This document shows positions 15,506-24,817 of a DNA stretch of 64,000 bases, one piece after another (position 1 is the stretch's first letter; each line of letters starts with the position of its first letter). Source of the DNA: Cobetia amphilecti. Its GTDB lineage: Bacteria; Pseudomonadota; Gammaproteobacteria; Pseudomonadales; Halomonadaceae. Under the pieces are notes generated by a model. That model worked only from the letters and a program-made list of their open reading frames with translations. It had not been told where the DNA came from and did no database searches. A program made the position numbers and the translations under genes. Location of the stretch: assembly GCF_030010415.1 (NCBI RefSeq), contig NZ_JASCSA010000007.1, one strand, 5' to 3'.

Positions 15506-18500
15506 ATGACCACGCCCTTTGTTCACCTGCGCGTTCACACCGAGTTCTCCCTCGTCGATGGTCTGCCCGGCGTCAAGCCGCTGATCAAGGCGACCGCCGC
15601 GGCGGGCCAGCCGGCTGTCGCGGTGACTGACGAGGCCAACCTGTTCGGGCTGGTCAAGTTCTACTCCAATGCGCGCGCTGCCGGCATCAAGCCGATCATC
15701 GGGGCCGACATGTGGCTGATCAACCCCCAGGATGCCACGCGCCCGTATCGCCTCACGCTGCTGGCGATGAACGACACCGGCTATCGCAATCTTACCGAAC
15801 TGATCTCGCGCGGCTGGACCGACGGCCAGAAGCAGGACCGCGCCTACCTCGAGAAACAGTGGATCTTCGAGCAGGCCGAGGGCCTGATCGTGCTGTCCGG
15901 TGGCCGTGAAGGCGAGATCGGCCGTCATCTGCTGTCGGACCACGAAGACAGCGCCCGGGCGCTGCTCGGTGAATGGAAGGCGGTGTTCGGGGATCGCTTC
16001 TATCTGGAGCTGACCCGCACCCAGCGTCAGTATGAGGAAGAGTGCCTGCACCTGTCGGTGGCGCTGGCCGAGGCCACCGATACGCCGGTGGTCGCCACCA
16101 ATGATGTGCGCTTCCTCAAGCGGGAGGACTACTGGGCCCACGAGACGCGCGTCTCCATCGGCGAAGGCAAGGCGCTGGATGACCCGCGGCGCGAGACCCG
16201 CTACAGCGATGAGCAGTACCTGAAGAGCGCCGAGGAGATGAGCGATCTGTTCTCCGACATACCCGAAGCGCTCGAGAACAGTGTGCTGATCGCGGCGCGC
16301 TGCTCGGTGACCGTGCAGCTGGGCACCTACTTCCTGCCCGAGTTCCCGGTGCCGGAAGGCATGACGATGGACCAGTTCTTCCGCAAGGTCTCGCATGATG
16401 GCCTGACGGAGCGCCTCGACAAGCTGTATCCCCATGCTAGGCATCCGCGTGACAGCGAGGCCTGGGCCGAGATCGAGCAGCGCTACCGCACGCGACTGGA
16501 TTTCGAGCTCGACATCATCCTGCAGATGGGCTTCCCCGGTTACTTCCTGATCGTCATGGACTTCATCCAGTGGGGCAAGGACAACGGCGTGCCGGTCGGT
16601 CCGGGGCGTGGTTCCGGTGCCGGCTCGCTGGTGGCCTACGCCCAGAAGATCACCGATCTGGACCCGCTGGAATATGACCTGCTGTTCGAGCGCTTCCTGA
16701 ACCCGGAACGTGTCTCCATGCCCGACTTTGACGTCGATTTCTGCATGGAGAAGCGTGACCGCGTGATCGACTACGTGGCCGAGCGCTACGGGCGCAACGC
16801 GGTCTCGCAGATCGTCACCTTCGGCACCATGGCCGCCAAGGCCGTGGTGCGTGACGTGGCGCGTGCCCAGGGCAAGCCTTACTCGCTGGGCGACAAGCTC
16901 TCCAAGCTGATTCCCTTCGAGGTCGGCATCACGCTCGAGAAGGCCATCGAGCAGGAACCGCAGCTCAAGGAATTCATCGACAACGACGAGGAAGCCCAGG
17001 AAATCTGGGAGATGGCGCTCAAGCTCGAGGGCACCACGCGCGGCACCGGCAAGCACGCCGGGGGCGTTGTGATCGCGCCGACCAAGCTGACCGACTTCGC
17101 GCCGCTGCTGTGTGATGAAGACGGCAGCGGTCTGGTGGTCCAGTTCGACAAGAACGACGTCGAAGAGGCCGGGCTAGTCAAGTTCGACTTCCTGGGTCTG
17201 CGCACCCTGACCATCATCGACTGGGCGACCGAGATGGTCGACAAGATCCGTGAGCGGGAAGGGCTGGCGCCGCTAGATATCGATGATATCCCGCTGGATG
17301 ACGCCAGGACCTTCGACATGCTGCAGAAGGCGGAGACGACGGCCGTCTTCCAGCTGGAATCCCGCGGCATGAAGGAGCTGATCAAGAAGCTCAAGCCCGA
17401 CTGCCTGGAAGACATGATCGCCCTGGTGGCCCTGTTCCGTCCCGGCCCGCTGCAGTCCGGCATGGTGGATGACTTCATCAACCGCAAGCACGGTCGTTCC
17501 GAAGTGTCTTATCCACACCCGGATTACCAGCATGAGCTGCTCAAGCCGGTACTGGAGCCGACCTACGGCATCATCCTGTACCAGGAGCAGGTCATGCAGA
17601 TCGCGCAGGTGCTGGCCGGCTATACGCTGGGTCAGGCCGACATGCTGCGCCGCGCGATGGGCAAGAAGAAGCCGGAAGAGATGGCCAAGCAGCGCGCCGG
17701 CTTCATGGAAGGCTGTGCGGGCAAGGGCATCGACAAGGACCTGGCCGGCAACATCTTCGACCTGGTGGAGAAATTCGCCGGTTACGGCTTCAACAAGTCA
17801 CACTCGGCGGCCTATGGTCTCGTCTCTTACCAGACCGGCTGGCTGAAGGCGCACTACCCGGGGCCGTTCATGGCCGCGGTGATCTCGACCGAGATGCAGA
17901 CCATCGAGAAGGTGGTACCGCTGATCGAGGAGTGCCGTCATATCGGCCTGACGGTCACGCCGCCGGATGTGAACATCGGTGGCTACAAGTTCACCGTCGA
18001 TCTGGAAGGGCGCGTCGTCTACGGCCTGGGCGCCATCCGTGGCGTCGGCGAGGGCCCGATCGATGCCATCGTCAGCGCGCGCGCCGAGGGTGGCCCGTTC
18101 AGCGACATCTTCGACTTCTGCAAGCGCATCGACGCCAAGAAGATCAACAAGCGCACCCTGGAAGCGCTGATCCGCTCCGGCGCGCTGGACAACATCGGCC
18201 CGTCGCGTGCGGTGCTGATGCTGGCGGTGGAGGATGCGCTCAAGGCCGCCTCCCAGAATCACGCCAACAACGATGTCGGCATTACCGACATGTTCGGCGA
18301 CGCCTTCAGCGAGCCGGAAACCGATGTCTACGCCGGCTATCGCAAGGCGCGCGAGTGGACCGATAAGGAGCGCCTCACCGGCGAGAAGGACACGCTGGGG
18401 CTCTATCTGACCGGCCACCCCATCGATGAGTATGAGGGTGAGCTCAAGCGCTTCATCAATGCGCGCATCAGTGACCTCAAGCCGTCGCGTGAGCCGCAGC

Positions 18501-19006
18501 GCATCGCCGGGCTGGTGATCGCCATGCGCACCATGAAGTCCAAGCGGGGCGACACCATGGCCTTCGTGACCCTGGATGACCGCACCGGGCGCATCGAGGC
18601 CTCGATGTTCGGTGAGCTCTATGATCAGGTGCGCAACAAGCTGGTGCCTGACAGCGTGGTGATCGTCGAGGGCGAGGTCAGCCAGGATGACTATTCCGGT
18701 GGCCTGCGTCTGCGCGGCAAGGATGTCACGCCGATCATCGATGCGCGGGCGCGCTTCGGTGAGGCGGTCGAGATGAGCATCGCCGCCGAGGACATCGGCG
18801 GTCGCTTCACCCAGCAGCTGACCACCTTGCTGACGCCACACCTGGCCAGCGAAGGCCTGCCGATGCGCCTGCGTTATCGCAATGCCGCGGCGGAGGCCTG
18901 GCTGGAGCTGGGCGAGCAATGGCGCGTTGCGCCCAGTGATGAGTTGTTGATCCAGCTGGGTGAGGTGGAAGGCCAGCGCGGTGTGCGCCTCAAGTACCGT
19001 GACTGA
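15506..19006 (+). CDS. dnaE: DNA polymerase III alpha subunit
   Basis: Replicative C-family polymerase. The PHP domain starts at FVHLRVHTEFSLVDG. Catalytic aspartates lie in PDFDVDFCMEKRDRVIDYV (about residues 407-411). GPGRGSGAGSLVAYAQ, TGKHAGGVVIAPTK, ALFRPGPLQSGMVDDF and FNKSHSAAYGLVSYQT are polymerase and finger motifs, followed by a C-terminal OB fold. Start ATG 15506 gives 1166 residues (E. coli 1160). The frame is open upstream to ATG 15323 through the hexamer repeat, but no ribosome site precedes that ATG and the extra 61 residues are low complexity. Confidence 0.97.
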   Translation: MTTPFVHLRVHTEFSLVDGLPGVKPLIKATAAAGQPAVAVTDEANLFGLVKFYSNARAAGIKPIIGADMWLINPQDATRPYRLTLLAMNDTGYRNLTELISRGWTDGQKQDRAYLEKQWIFEQAEGLIVLSGGREGEIGRHLLSDHEDSARALLGEWKAVFGDRFYLELTRTQRQYEEECLHLSVALAEATDTPVVATNDVRFLKREDYWAHETRVSIGEGKALDDPRRETRYSDEQYLKSAEEMSDLFSDIPEALENSVLIAARCSVTVQLGTYFLPEFPVPEGMTMDQFFRKVSHDGLTERLDKLYPHARHPRDSEAWAEIEQRYRTRLDFELDIILQMGFPGYFLIVMDFIQWGKDNGVPVGPGRGSGAGSLVAYAQKITDLDPLEYDLLFERFLNPERVSMPDFDVDFCMEKRDRVIDYVAERYGRNAVSQIVTFGTMAAKAVVRDVARAQGKPYSLGDKLSKLIPFEVGITLEKAIEQEPQLKEFIDNDEEAQEIWEMALKLEGTTRGTGKHAGGVVIAPTKLTDFAPLLCDEDGSGLVVQFDKNDVEEAGLVKFDFLGLRTLTIIDWATEMVDKIREREGLAPLDIDDIPLDDARTFDMLQKAETTAVFQLESRGMKELIKKLKPDCLEDMIALVALFRPGPLQSGMVDDFINRKHGRSEVSYPHPDYQHELLKPVLEPTYGIILYQEQVMQIAQVLAGYTLGQADMLRRAMGKKKPEEMAKQRAGFMEGCAGKGIDKDLAGNIFDLVEKFAGYGFNKSHSAAYGLVSYQTGWLKAHYPGPFMAAVISTEMQTIEKVVPLIEECRHIGLTVTPPDVNIGGYKFTVDLEGRVVYGLGAIRGVGEGPIDAIVSARAEGGPFSDIFDFCKRIDAKKINKRTLEALIRSGALDNIGPSRAVLMLAVEDALKAASQNHANNDVGITDMFGDAFSEPETDVYAGYRKAREWTDKERLTGEKDTLGLYLTGHPIDEYEGELKRFINARISDLKPSREPQRIAGLVIAMRTMKSKRGDTMAFVTLDDRTGRIEASMFGELYDQVRNKLVPDSVVIVEGEVSQDDYSGGLRLRGKDVTPIIDARARFGEAVEMSIAAEDIGGRFTQQLTTLLTPHLASEGLPMRLRYRNAAAEAWLELGEQWRVAPSDELLIQLGEVEGQRGVRLKYRD

Positions 19007-19025
19007 GGTGCTGGCCGACAGGATG

Positions 19026-19057
19026 GTGCCTGCCTCGCCAAGCGGCGGGGCAGGCGC
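19026..19057 (+). other. Hairpin after dnaE
   Basis: GCCTGCCTCGCC (19028-19039) pairs with GGCGGGGCAGGC (19044-19055) with one G-T pair and loop AAGC, extendable outward by two pairs. No T-tract. A flanking alternative pairing, GGTGCTG (19007-19013) with CAGCACC (19057-19063), is also possible. Confidence 0.5.
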
Positions 19058-19116
19058 AGCACCGAGATGAGCGGCGTGGGCGCAGAGTTAATCCACGCCT
19101 AACAGGCGGGCAAGGT

Positions 19117-19144
19117 TTGCACCTGTCGAACAGGGTGCGATAAT
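19117..19144 (+). promoter_or_regulatory. Extended -10 promoter for accA
   Basis: TTGCAC (19117-19122), 16-base spacer, TGC followed by GATAAT (19139-19144). The TG motif makes an extended -10. Transcription would start near 19151, leaving about 130 bases of leader before accA. Confidence 0.55.
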
Positions 19145-19282
19145 GCCTGTCCATCTTTTCCGTACCCAATTCCATGCCGACTGTGACCGCCGCGAGCCAC
19201 AGATCGCCTGAGCGTGTGCTCAGGGGGAGTGACCCGGCCGACTCGCTTTTCTGGCTGCCCGAGACGACGAACGAAACGCCTT

Positions 19283-20236
19283 ATGAATCCCAATTATCTG
19301 GACTTTGAACAGCCGATCGCCGAGCTGCAGGCCAAGATCGAGGAACTCCGTCTGGTCGGTAACGACTCCCAGGTCAACCTGTCTGACGAGATCGCTCGCC
19401 TGCAGGAAAAGAGCACCAAGCTCACCGAGTCCATCTTCAAGGACCTCGGCGCCTGGCAGGTATCTCAGCTGGCACGTCACCCGCAGCGCCCGTATACCCT
19501 CGACTACCTCGAGAATCTGTTCACGGATTTCGATGAGCTGCACGGCGACCGCCACTACGCGGACGACGAAGCGCTGGTCGGCGGTATCGCGCGTCTCGAC
19601 GACAAGCCGGTGATGGTGATCGGTCACCAGAAAGGCCGCGACGTGAAGGAAAAGGTGCGTCGCAACTTCGGCATGCCGCGTCCGGAAGGCTACCGCAAGG
19701 CCTGCCGTCTGATGGAAATGGCCGAGCGTTTCAAGATGCCGATCCTGACCTTCATCGACACCCCGGGCGCCTATCCGGGCATCGGTGCCGAGGAGCGCGG
19801 TCAGTCCGAGGCCATCGCCTACAACCTGGCGGTGATGTCTCGTCTGAAGACGCCGATCATCTCCACCGTCATCGGTGAGGGTGGTTCCGGCGGCGCACTG
19901 GCCATCGGCGTGTGTGACGAGCTGAACATGCTGCAGTACTCCACCTACTCGGTGATCTCGCCGGAAGGTTGCGCCTCCATCCTGTGGAAGAGCGCCGAGC
20001 GTGCCGCCGACGCCGCTGATGCGATGGGCATCACTGCCTCGCGCCTCAAGGAGCTGGGCTTCGTCGACAACCTGATCAAGGAGCCGCTGGGTGGCGCGCA
20101 CCGCAACCCGCAGTCCGCTGCCGACAGCATCAAGGCTGCGCTGGGCGAAGGTCTGGAGCGTCTTGGCGCCCTGGATACCGATGCCCTGCTGGAGCGTCGT
20201 TACCAGCGCCTGATGAGCTACGGCGCCCCGGCATGA
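19283..20236 (+). CDS. accA: Acetyl-CoA carboxylase carboxyltransferase alpha
   Basis: Alpha subunit of the carboxyltransferase that transfers the carboxyl group from biotin to acetyl-CoA, the committed step of fatty acid synthesis. The N-terminal MNPNYLDFEQPIAELQAKIE coiled region and the crotonase-fold core (TFIDTPGAYPGIGAEERGQ, IGEGGSGGALAIGVCDEL, SPEGCASILWKSAERA) are clear. Length is 317 residues (E. coli 319). ATG 19283 is chosen over an upstream GTG because it matches the family N-terminus. No strong ribosome site is visible. It follows dnaE, as usual. Confidence 0.96.
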   Translation: MNPNYLDFEQPIAELQAKIEELRLVGNDSQVNLSDEIARLQEKSTKLTESIFKDLGAWQVSQLARHPQRPYTLDYLENLFTDFDELHGDRHYADDEALVGGIARLDDKPVMVIGHQKGRDVKEKVRRNFGMPRPEGYRKACRLMEMAERFKMPILTFIDTPGAYPGIGAEERGQSEAIAYNLAVMSRLKTPIISTVIGEGGSGGALAIGVCDELNMLQYSTYSVISPEGCASILWKSAERAADAADAMGITASRLKELGFVDNLIKEPLGGAHRNPQSAADSIKAALGEGLERLGALDTDALLERRYQRLMSYGAPA

Positions 20237-20287
20237 TCCCGGTGCCTCTCGCGTGATGCGCGATCGGCTCATGTCCGCGTGACCAGG

Positions 20288-20320
20288 ACGCCTCCGGATT
20301 CTTCCGGGGGCGTTCTTGCG
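20288..20320 (+). terminator. Intrinsic terminator of accA
   Basis: An 11-pair stem (20288-20298 with 20303-20313, one G-T pair) with loop TTCT, followed by TCTTGCG. Most likely ends accA transcripts upstream of tilS. Confidence 0.65.
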
Positions 20321-20378
20321 TTCAGGGCCGGCGTTTTCTCCTCCACTTCCTTCATCCGCTTCGCGACAGGAGCCCGAC

Positions 20379-21884
20379 ATGTCTCTGTCCCCCTCACTGG
20401 ATTCGCTGTGCCTGCGCGTTCAACCGCTGAGCGAGATGGCGGAGTCGCGCGCACTCGTCGCCGTGCGCGAGGCGCTCGAGGCCAGCGATGCCAGGCGCAT
20501 GGTGTGGATCGCGCTCTCGGGCGGGCTGGATTCGGTGATGCTGGCGCGGCTGGCGGCACGCGCGGTCAAGGACTGCCCGCGTCGACTGCGGCTGGTTCAC
20601 GTGCATCACGGCCTGCAGGCGGCCAACGATGATTTCGAGCAGCTGGCGCGCAGGCTGGCCTCGCGTCTCGGGCTACCGCTTAGCGTGCGTCATCTGGCGC
20701 TGGCGGAGACAGCACTCAAGTCGCGAGGACTGGAGGCGGCAGCGCGCGAAGGGCGGCTGGCGGCACTTAGCACCTGTCTGGTGGCGGGGGATAGCCTGTG
20801 GCTGGCGCAGCATCAGGATGATCAGGCCGAGACGCTGTTGCTCAACGCGCTGCGTGGCAGTGGCGGGCGCGGGCTGGCGGCCATGCCGCCTGAGCGGGCG
20901 CTGGCCGTGGGCGAGGCGTCCCCCGGGCGAGGCCTGATCGCCCATGAGCGGGCACGACTACTCCGGCCGCTGTTGGGCATCCCGCGGCATGAAATCCAGA
21001 CATTGGCGCGCCAGCAGGGCTTGCAGGCCGGTCACGACTGGTGCGAAGACCCCAGCAATGTCGATCAGCAGTTTGATCGCAACTACCTGCGCCACAGTGT
21101 CGTGCCGCTGCTGCAGGCGCGCTGGCCGCAGGCCGTGGCCAGCCTGGCGCGTTCGGCGCAGCAGTTGCAGGAAGAGCAGTCACTGCTTGATGAGCTGGCG
21201 GCCGAGCTGCTGGCGAAGGTTCAGGTGTCAGGCGCGGAGCGCGAAGCTCAAGGACATGAGCAGGGACAGGGGCAGGGACTTGATCAGGGGCGGGCGCACG
21301 AGATGCAGCTGTCACTGGCGGAGCTGGCAGGCTTGAGTGAGTCACGTCAGCGGTTGGTCCTGCGCCATCTATGCCAGTCGCGTGGCTGGCCGGTGCCGCC
21401 GCGGGGTCGCTTGATGAGCCTGCAGCGGTTGATCGCGACGCCGCCCGACTCGGTGGCCGAGGTGCACTGGGCCAATGCCGAATATGCCGTCAGCGTGCGC
21501 GCGTGGCGCGGCCAGCTGTGGTGGCAGGTGTCAGATACCGTTATTGAGCAGGGTGTGCGTCATCGACAAGGCGATACCGGCTACGCGAGAAGTGGTCGCC
21601 AACCCGGAGAGACGCCTTCCTCTGAGTGGGATTCTGAGGCGCGCAAGGCATGGCGGGCGCTGGGAAGGGACGAGCAGCATGTTGCCTTCACGTCACGTCA
21701 GCCGGGAGATGTACTGCGAGTGGCAGGGCGGGGGCGGCGCGATATCAAGCGTTTGCTGCAGGAAGCCGACATCCCGCCGTGGCAGCGTGACCAGTTGCGT
21801 GTGGCACGCATGCACGACGGGACAATCGCGGGACTGTGGCATCCCTCGCGGGGCTGGTGGCTACTGGCCTCATTCACACAGTAG
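20379..21884 (+). CDS. tilS: tRNA(Ile)-lysidine synthetase
   Basis: ATP-dependent enzyme that converts the CAU anticodon wobble C of a tRNA-Ile to lysidine, changing both amino acid and codon identity. The PP-loop SGGLDS lies at residues 47-52, followed by HVHHGLQAAND and a C-terminal TilS domain (FTSRQPGDVLRVAGRGRRDIKRLLQEADIP region, with DIKRLLQEADIPPWQRD clearest). ACAGGAG sits six bases before ATG 20379. It is 501 residues, longer than E. coli (432). Extra length includes a Gln/Gly-rich insert, GHEQGQGQGLDQG, near residue 290. It faces ppx tail to tail. Confidence 0.93.
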   Translation: MSLSPSLDSLCLRVQPLSEMAESRALVAVREALEASDARRMVWIALSGGLDSVMLARLAARAVKDCPRRLRLVHVHHGLQAANDDFEQLARRLASRLGLPLSVRHLALAETALKSRGLEAAAREGRLAALSTCLVAGDSLWLAQHQDDQAETLLLNALRGSGGRGLAAMPPERALAVGEASPGRGLIAHERARLLRPLLGIPRHEIQTLARQQGLQAGHDWCEDPSNVDQQFDRNYLRHSVVPLLQARWPQAVASLARSAQQLQEEQSLLDELAAELLAKVQVSGAEREAQGHEQGQGQGLDQGRAHEMQLSLAELAGLSESRQRLVLRHLCQSRGWPVPPRGRLMSLQRLIATPPDSVAEVHWANAEYAVSVRAWRGQLWWQVSDTVIEQGVRHRQGDTGYARSGRQPGETPSSEWDSEARKAWRALGRDEQHVAFTSRQPGDVLRVAGRGRRDIKRLLQEADIPPWQRDQLRVARMHDGTIAGLWHPSRGWWLLASFTQ

Positions 21885-21928
21885 TGAGGCCAGCGGGCGG
21901 TCTCGCCGATGTCTTGCGCAGTGCTCGC

Positions 21929-23488
21929 TCAGGAATCGGCCAGCGTCAGCGTCATGCCGGCGGCTTTCTGCAGCTCGCTTTCCTGGCTGAGGTCATCGTT
22001 GATCAGGCTGTGATCGCGATATTCCTCGGTCAGGTTGAGCGTCAGGTCGTCGCCTTCGGCGCTGAGATGCATGCCGAGCACCGGCGCTTCCGAGCGTGAA
22101 TGGTTGAGCATCACCGCCATGCGCAGCAGACGTGCCAGACGCGCCAGACGCGGTTGCTGCGGCTCCGGCAGCGCCGCCAGTTCGTTCTTGGGGAACTTGC
22201 GACGGTGGGCGCGGACCAGGAAGGCCAGCGCGCGCTGTTCCGGACGCGAGAAGCCGAGCAGGTCGGAATGCTCGAGCAGGTAGGCGCCATGGCGATGGAA
22301 CTGGCTGTGGGAAATCGCCTGGCCGACTTCGTGGAGGTCAGCGGCCCAGCTCAGCAGCTGACGTGACGTCGCCCCCAGCGCCCAGTCGCCGGCGACCTGA
22401 TCGAACAGCTGCAGCGCGGTGTCGCGCACATTGCTGGCGTGGCGGGTATCGATGCCGTAGCGACGCTGCAGCGACTCGATGGCCGACAGACGTGAATCCT
22501 CCGGCGTGTTGCGCCCGATCAGATCGAACAGTACGCCTTCACGCAGCGCACCGTCGGAGTAGCGCATCTGCTCCAGTCCCAGTGCCTCGAAGACACCGCA
22601 CAGGATGGCGATGCCCGCCGGGAAGACGGTGGCGCGATCGCTCTTCAGGCCCGGCAGGCTGACCTTGTCGAGGCGCTTGAACTCCAATAGCGCCGCGCGC
22701 AGCTTGTGCAGCCCTTCACGTGTGACCACGCCATGCGGGGCCCAGCCGTGCGCTTCCAGCACGTTGGCGGCGGCCTTGATGGTGCCCGAGGAGCCGACCG
22801 GGTCATCCCAGCCCATCTCGCGATAGGTGCGCTGGATGCTGGCCAGTTCCGAGCGTGCGGCCAGCTCGGCGCGGCGCATGCGCTTCTCGCTGATCTCGCC
22901 GTCCTGGAAGAAGGCCTTGGTATAGGCGACGCAGCCCATGTGCAGGCTTTCCAGCAGCTGGGGCTCGAACTGCTCGCCGATGATGAACTCGGTGGAACCG
23001 CCGCCGATATCGACGATCAGGCGCTTGCCGTGCACATCGGCCAGCGCATGCGCCGCGCCCAGATAGATCAGGCGGGCTTCTTCGCGCCCGGCGATGATCT
23101 CGATGGGATGCCCCAACAGTGCCTCGGCACGCTCGATCAGTTCTTCACTGTTATGCGCGGCGCGCAGGGCGTTGGTGCCCACGACCCGCAGATGGTCGGC
23201 CTCGATGCCATCGATGAAGGGCGCGAACTGGGCGAGGCAGTTGAGGGCGCGCTCCATGGCTTCTTCGCTGAGCATGCCGTCTTCGTCCAGCCCTGCCGCC
23301 AGCTGGACCTTCTCACCCTGCTTGGCCACGACCTGCAATTGCCCCGCCTGGTGGTTGGCCAGCAACAGGTGGAAGCTGTTGGAACCCAGATCGATGGCAG
23401 CCAGCTTCAGCAGCGGGGCCTCGTTGCCGGCGCTGCCATCATCAGAGGCGGTGGGTTGCGGGTGCTGGGAGGGTGCTGATTCACTCAA
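21929..23488 (-). CDS. ppx: Exopolyphosphatase (Ppx/GppA)
   Basis: Processively removes phosphate from the ends of inorganic polyphosphate; member of the ASKHA fold. AAIDLGSNSFHLLLA is the phosphate-1 motif, and LIVDIGGGSTEFIIG the second. An HD-like C-terminal domain includes LLSWAADLHEVGQAISH. At 519 residues it has the full-length Ppx size (E. coli 513). The start appears to be TTG at 23488, with AGGA eight bases upstream; no in-frame ATG precedes residue 70. It lies next to trxA and rho as in Pseudomonas, but ppk, normally beside it there, is about 12 kb away. Confidence 0.92.
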   Translation of the reverse strand: MSESAPSQHPQPTASDDGSAGNEAPLLKLAAIDLGSNSFHLLLANHQAGQLQVVAKQGEKVQLAAGLDEDGMLSEEAMERALNCLAQFAPFIDGIEADHLRVVGTNALRAAHNSEELIERAEALLGHPIEIIAGREEARLIYLGAAHALADVHGKRLIVDIGGGSTEFIIGEQFEPQLLESLHMGCVAYTKAFFQDGEISEKRMRRAELAARSELASIQRTYREMGWDDPVGSSGTIKAAANVLEAHGWAPHGVVTREGLHKLRAALLEFKRLDKVSLPGLKSDRATVFPAGIAILCGVFEALGLEQMRYSDGALREGVLFDLIGRNTPEDSRLSAIESLQRRYGIDTRHASNVRDTALQLFDQVAGDWALGATSRQLLSWAADLHEVGQAISHSQFHRHGAYLLEHSDLLGFSRPEQRALAFLVRAHRRKFPKNELAALPEPQQPRLARLARLLRMAVMLNHSRSEAPVLGMHLSAEGDDLTLNLTEEYRDHSLINDDLSQESELQKAAGMTLTLADS

Positions 23489-23894
23489 GGGCGGAGTCCT
23501 TTACGGCGGGTCATTCATGGCAGGCATCATGCACTGCCTCCTTCACGCCAACTCCTGCGACGGCTTCCTTGCGTAGCGACCATGGCGCAATGAAGTTGTC
23601 GTGAGCGTGGGCGGCCACCGGGCGCGAGCCTGCTGCGGGAAGATGACGCAGGCAGCAGGGCGCGGCGGCGACTCTCGCAAGATTGCGGCGACTGGCCAGA
23701 GGTGTCAAACCGGTGGCACACACGGCGACATCACCACGAGGGGCTGGCGGCACATTCAGCGCATGGGGCATGCTATTCTAGCGGCGTGATATGACAGAAC
23801 GACGAAGTCGCGGGTCATCATCACGCTCAATGAGTCGCAAGCCATCACGCAGCACAATCAGCAAGACCAAACGGGTCTGGGAGATAACGTCGCG
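23489..23894. other. Divergent ppx-trxA intergenic region
   Basis: About 400 bases without a convincing gene. It must hold the promoters of both ppx and trxA. A -10-like TATTCT (23774-23779) lies 115 bases before trxA, without a good -35. A small inverted repeat AGACC/GGTCT lies just before the trxA ribosome site (GGGAG, 23880-23884). Confidence 0.4.
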
Positions 23895-24221
23895 ATGAGC
23901 GAACGTGTGGTACCGATTGCAGAAAGGGACTTCGAATCCGTGGTGCTGGAAAGCGAGCATCCGGTGCTGGTGGATTTCTGGGCTTCCTGGTGCGGGCCGT
24001 GCAAGAGCGTGGCACCGACACTGGAATCCCTGGCCGAGGAATACGAAGGGCAGCTCAAGATCGTCAAGGTCGATGTCGATGAATCCCCTGAACTCGCCGC
24101 CCGCTTCGGCGTGCGCGGTGTGCCGACATTGATGCTGTTTGTGGGCGGCAATGTCGAAGCCAGCAAGGTGGGCGCCATGCCGCGCGCGCAGCTGGCAGCC
24201 TTTCTGGATGCCAATCTGTGA
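23895..24221 (+). CDS. trxA: Thioredoxin 1
   Basis: Small cytoplasmic dithiol oxidoreductase that reduces ribonucleotide reductase, methionine sulfoxide reductase and other partners. The active site WCGPC is at residues 32-36 in VDFWASWCGPCK, the cis-proline loop is GVRGVPTLMLF, and KVDVDE is the usual strand. Length is 108 residues (E. coli 109). It stands alone between ppx and rho. The trxA-rho order is conserved across gammaproteobacteria. Confidence 0.97.
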   Translation: MSERVVPIAERDFESVVLESEHPVLVDFWASWCGPCKSVAPTLESLAEEYEGQLKIVKVDVDESPELAARFGVRGVPTLMLFVGGNVEASKVGAMPRAQLAAFLDANL

Positions 24222-24817
24222 ATCGGACCTTGCCGCCGCCAGGTGCCTTGAGCCGTCAGTGAAAGCGCCATGTCAGCGGCGGCTATTACAGCGCTGGCTG
24301 GCCGCTAGCGAGCGCTTCAGGCAGCGCCGGGAGCGCCACCAGGCCGCCGGGGCTTGCGTTCAGGGGCCGGCTTGACTACCATCGAGGCGTTCGCCTGATT
24401 ACACGCTCTCTGATTGCGTCATGTCGACCGTCCCACGGTCCCCCAGTTGTCAGCCAGCCCTCTGGTAATGCTGCCCGCGACACGCCGGCCAGCCACCAGG
24501 CGATTCATACCGCTAGATTCCATATCGAGAAGACTTTTCTGTCAGGAAGCATGACGCTCCGTGTCCCTTCGACCGGTCCGTCGTCGCTGGACATCCGTAG
24601 CTCGACACTCCGTTGCTGAATTCGTTGTTCGGCCGTGGTGAGTGATCTTTCCTGAACTTTTGGCACCTGTCTTCATCCAGCTCAGGCGCTTGCCTCCGGG
24701 AATGCTGTCGAGTTCTGTCTGCACCTTTGCAGTGCCGGTCCTTGCCTTCTGCCCGTCTTCTCGATTCCCTTCTTATCTATCAGCCCTGCTGACCTGAGCC
24801 ACGTTCAAACAAAGCCG
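24222..24817 (+). promoter_or_regulatory. Long rho leader, pyrimidine-rich
   Basis: 596 bases without a gene before rho. The last 300 or so are strikingly pyrimidine-rich and G-poor (for example CCTTGCCTTCTGCCCGTCTT then CTCGATTCCCTTCTTATCTA). Rho represses its own gene in E. coli by terminating within its leader, and a C-rich, unstructured leader like this is what a rut site looks like. A TTGACT at 24372-24377 might be a -35 but its -10 is weak. GCCGCCGC (24232-24239) can pair with GCGGCGGC (24276-24283) just after trxA. Confidence 0.45.

Noticed and set aside
24372..24401. TTGACT as part of a rho promoter
   Set aside because: Good -35, but no acceptable -10 within 15-19 bases, so not listed as a promoter.
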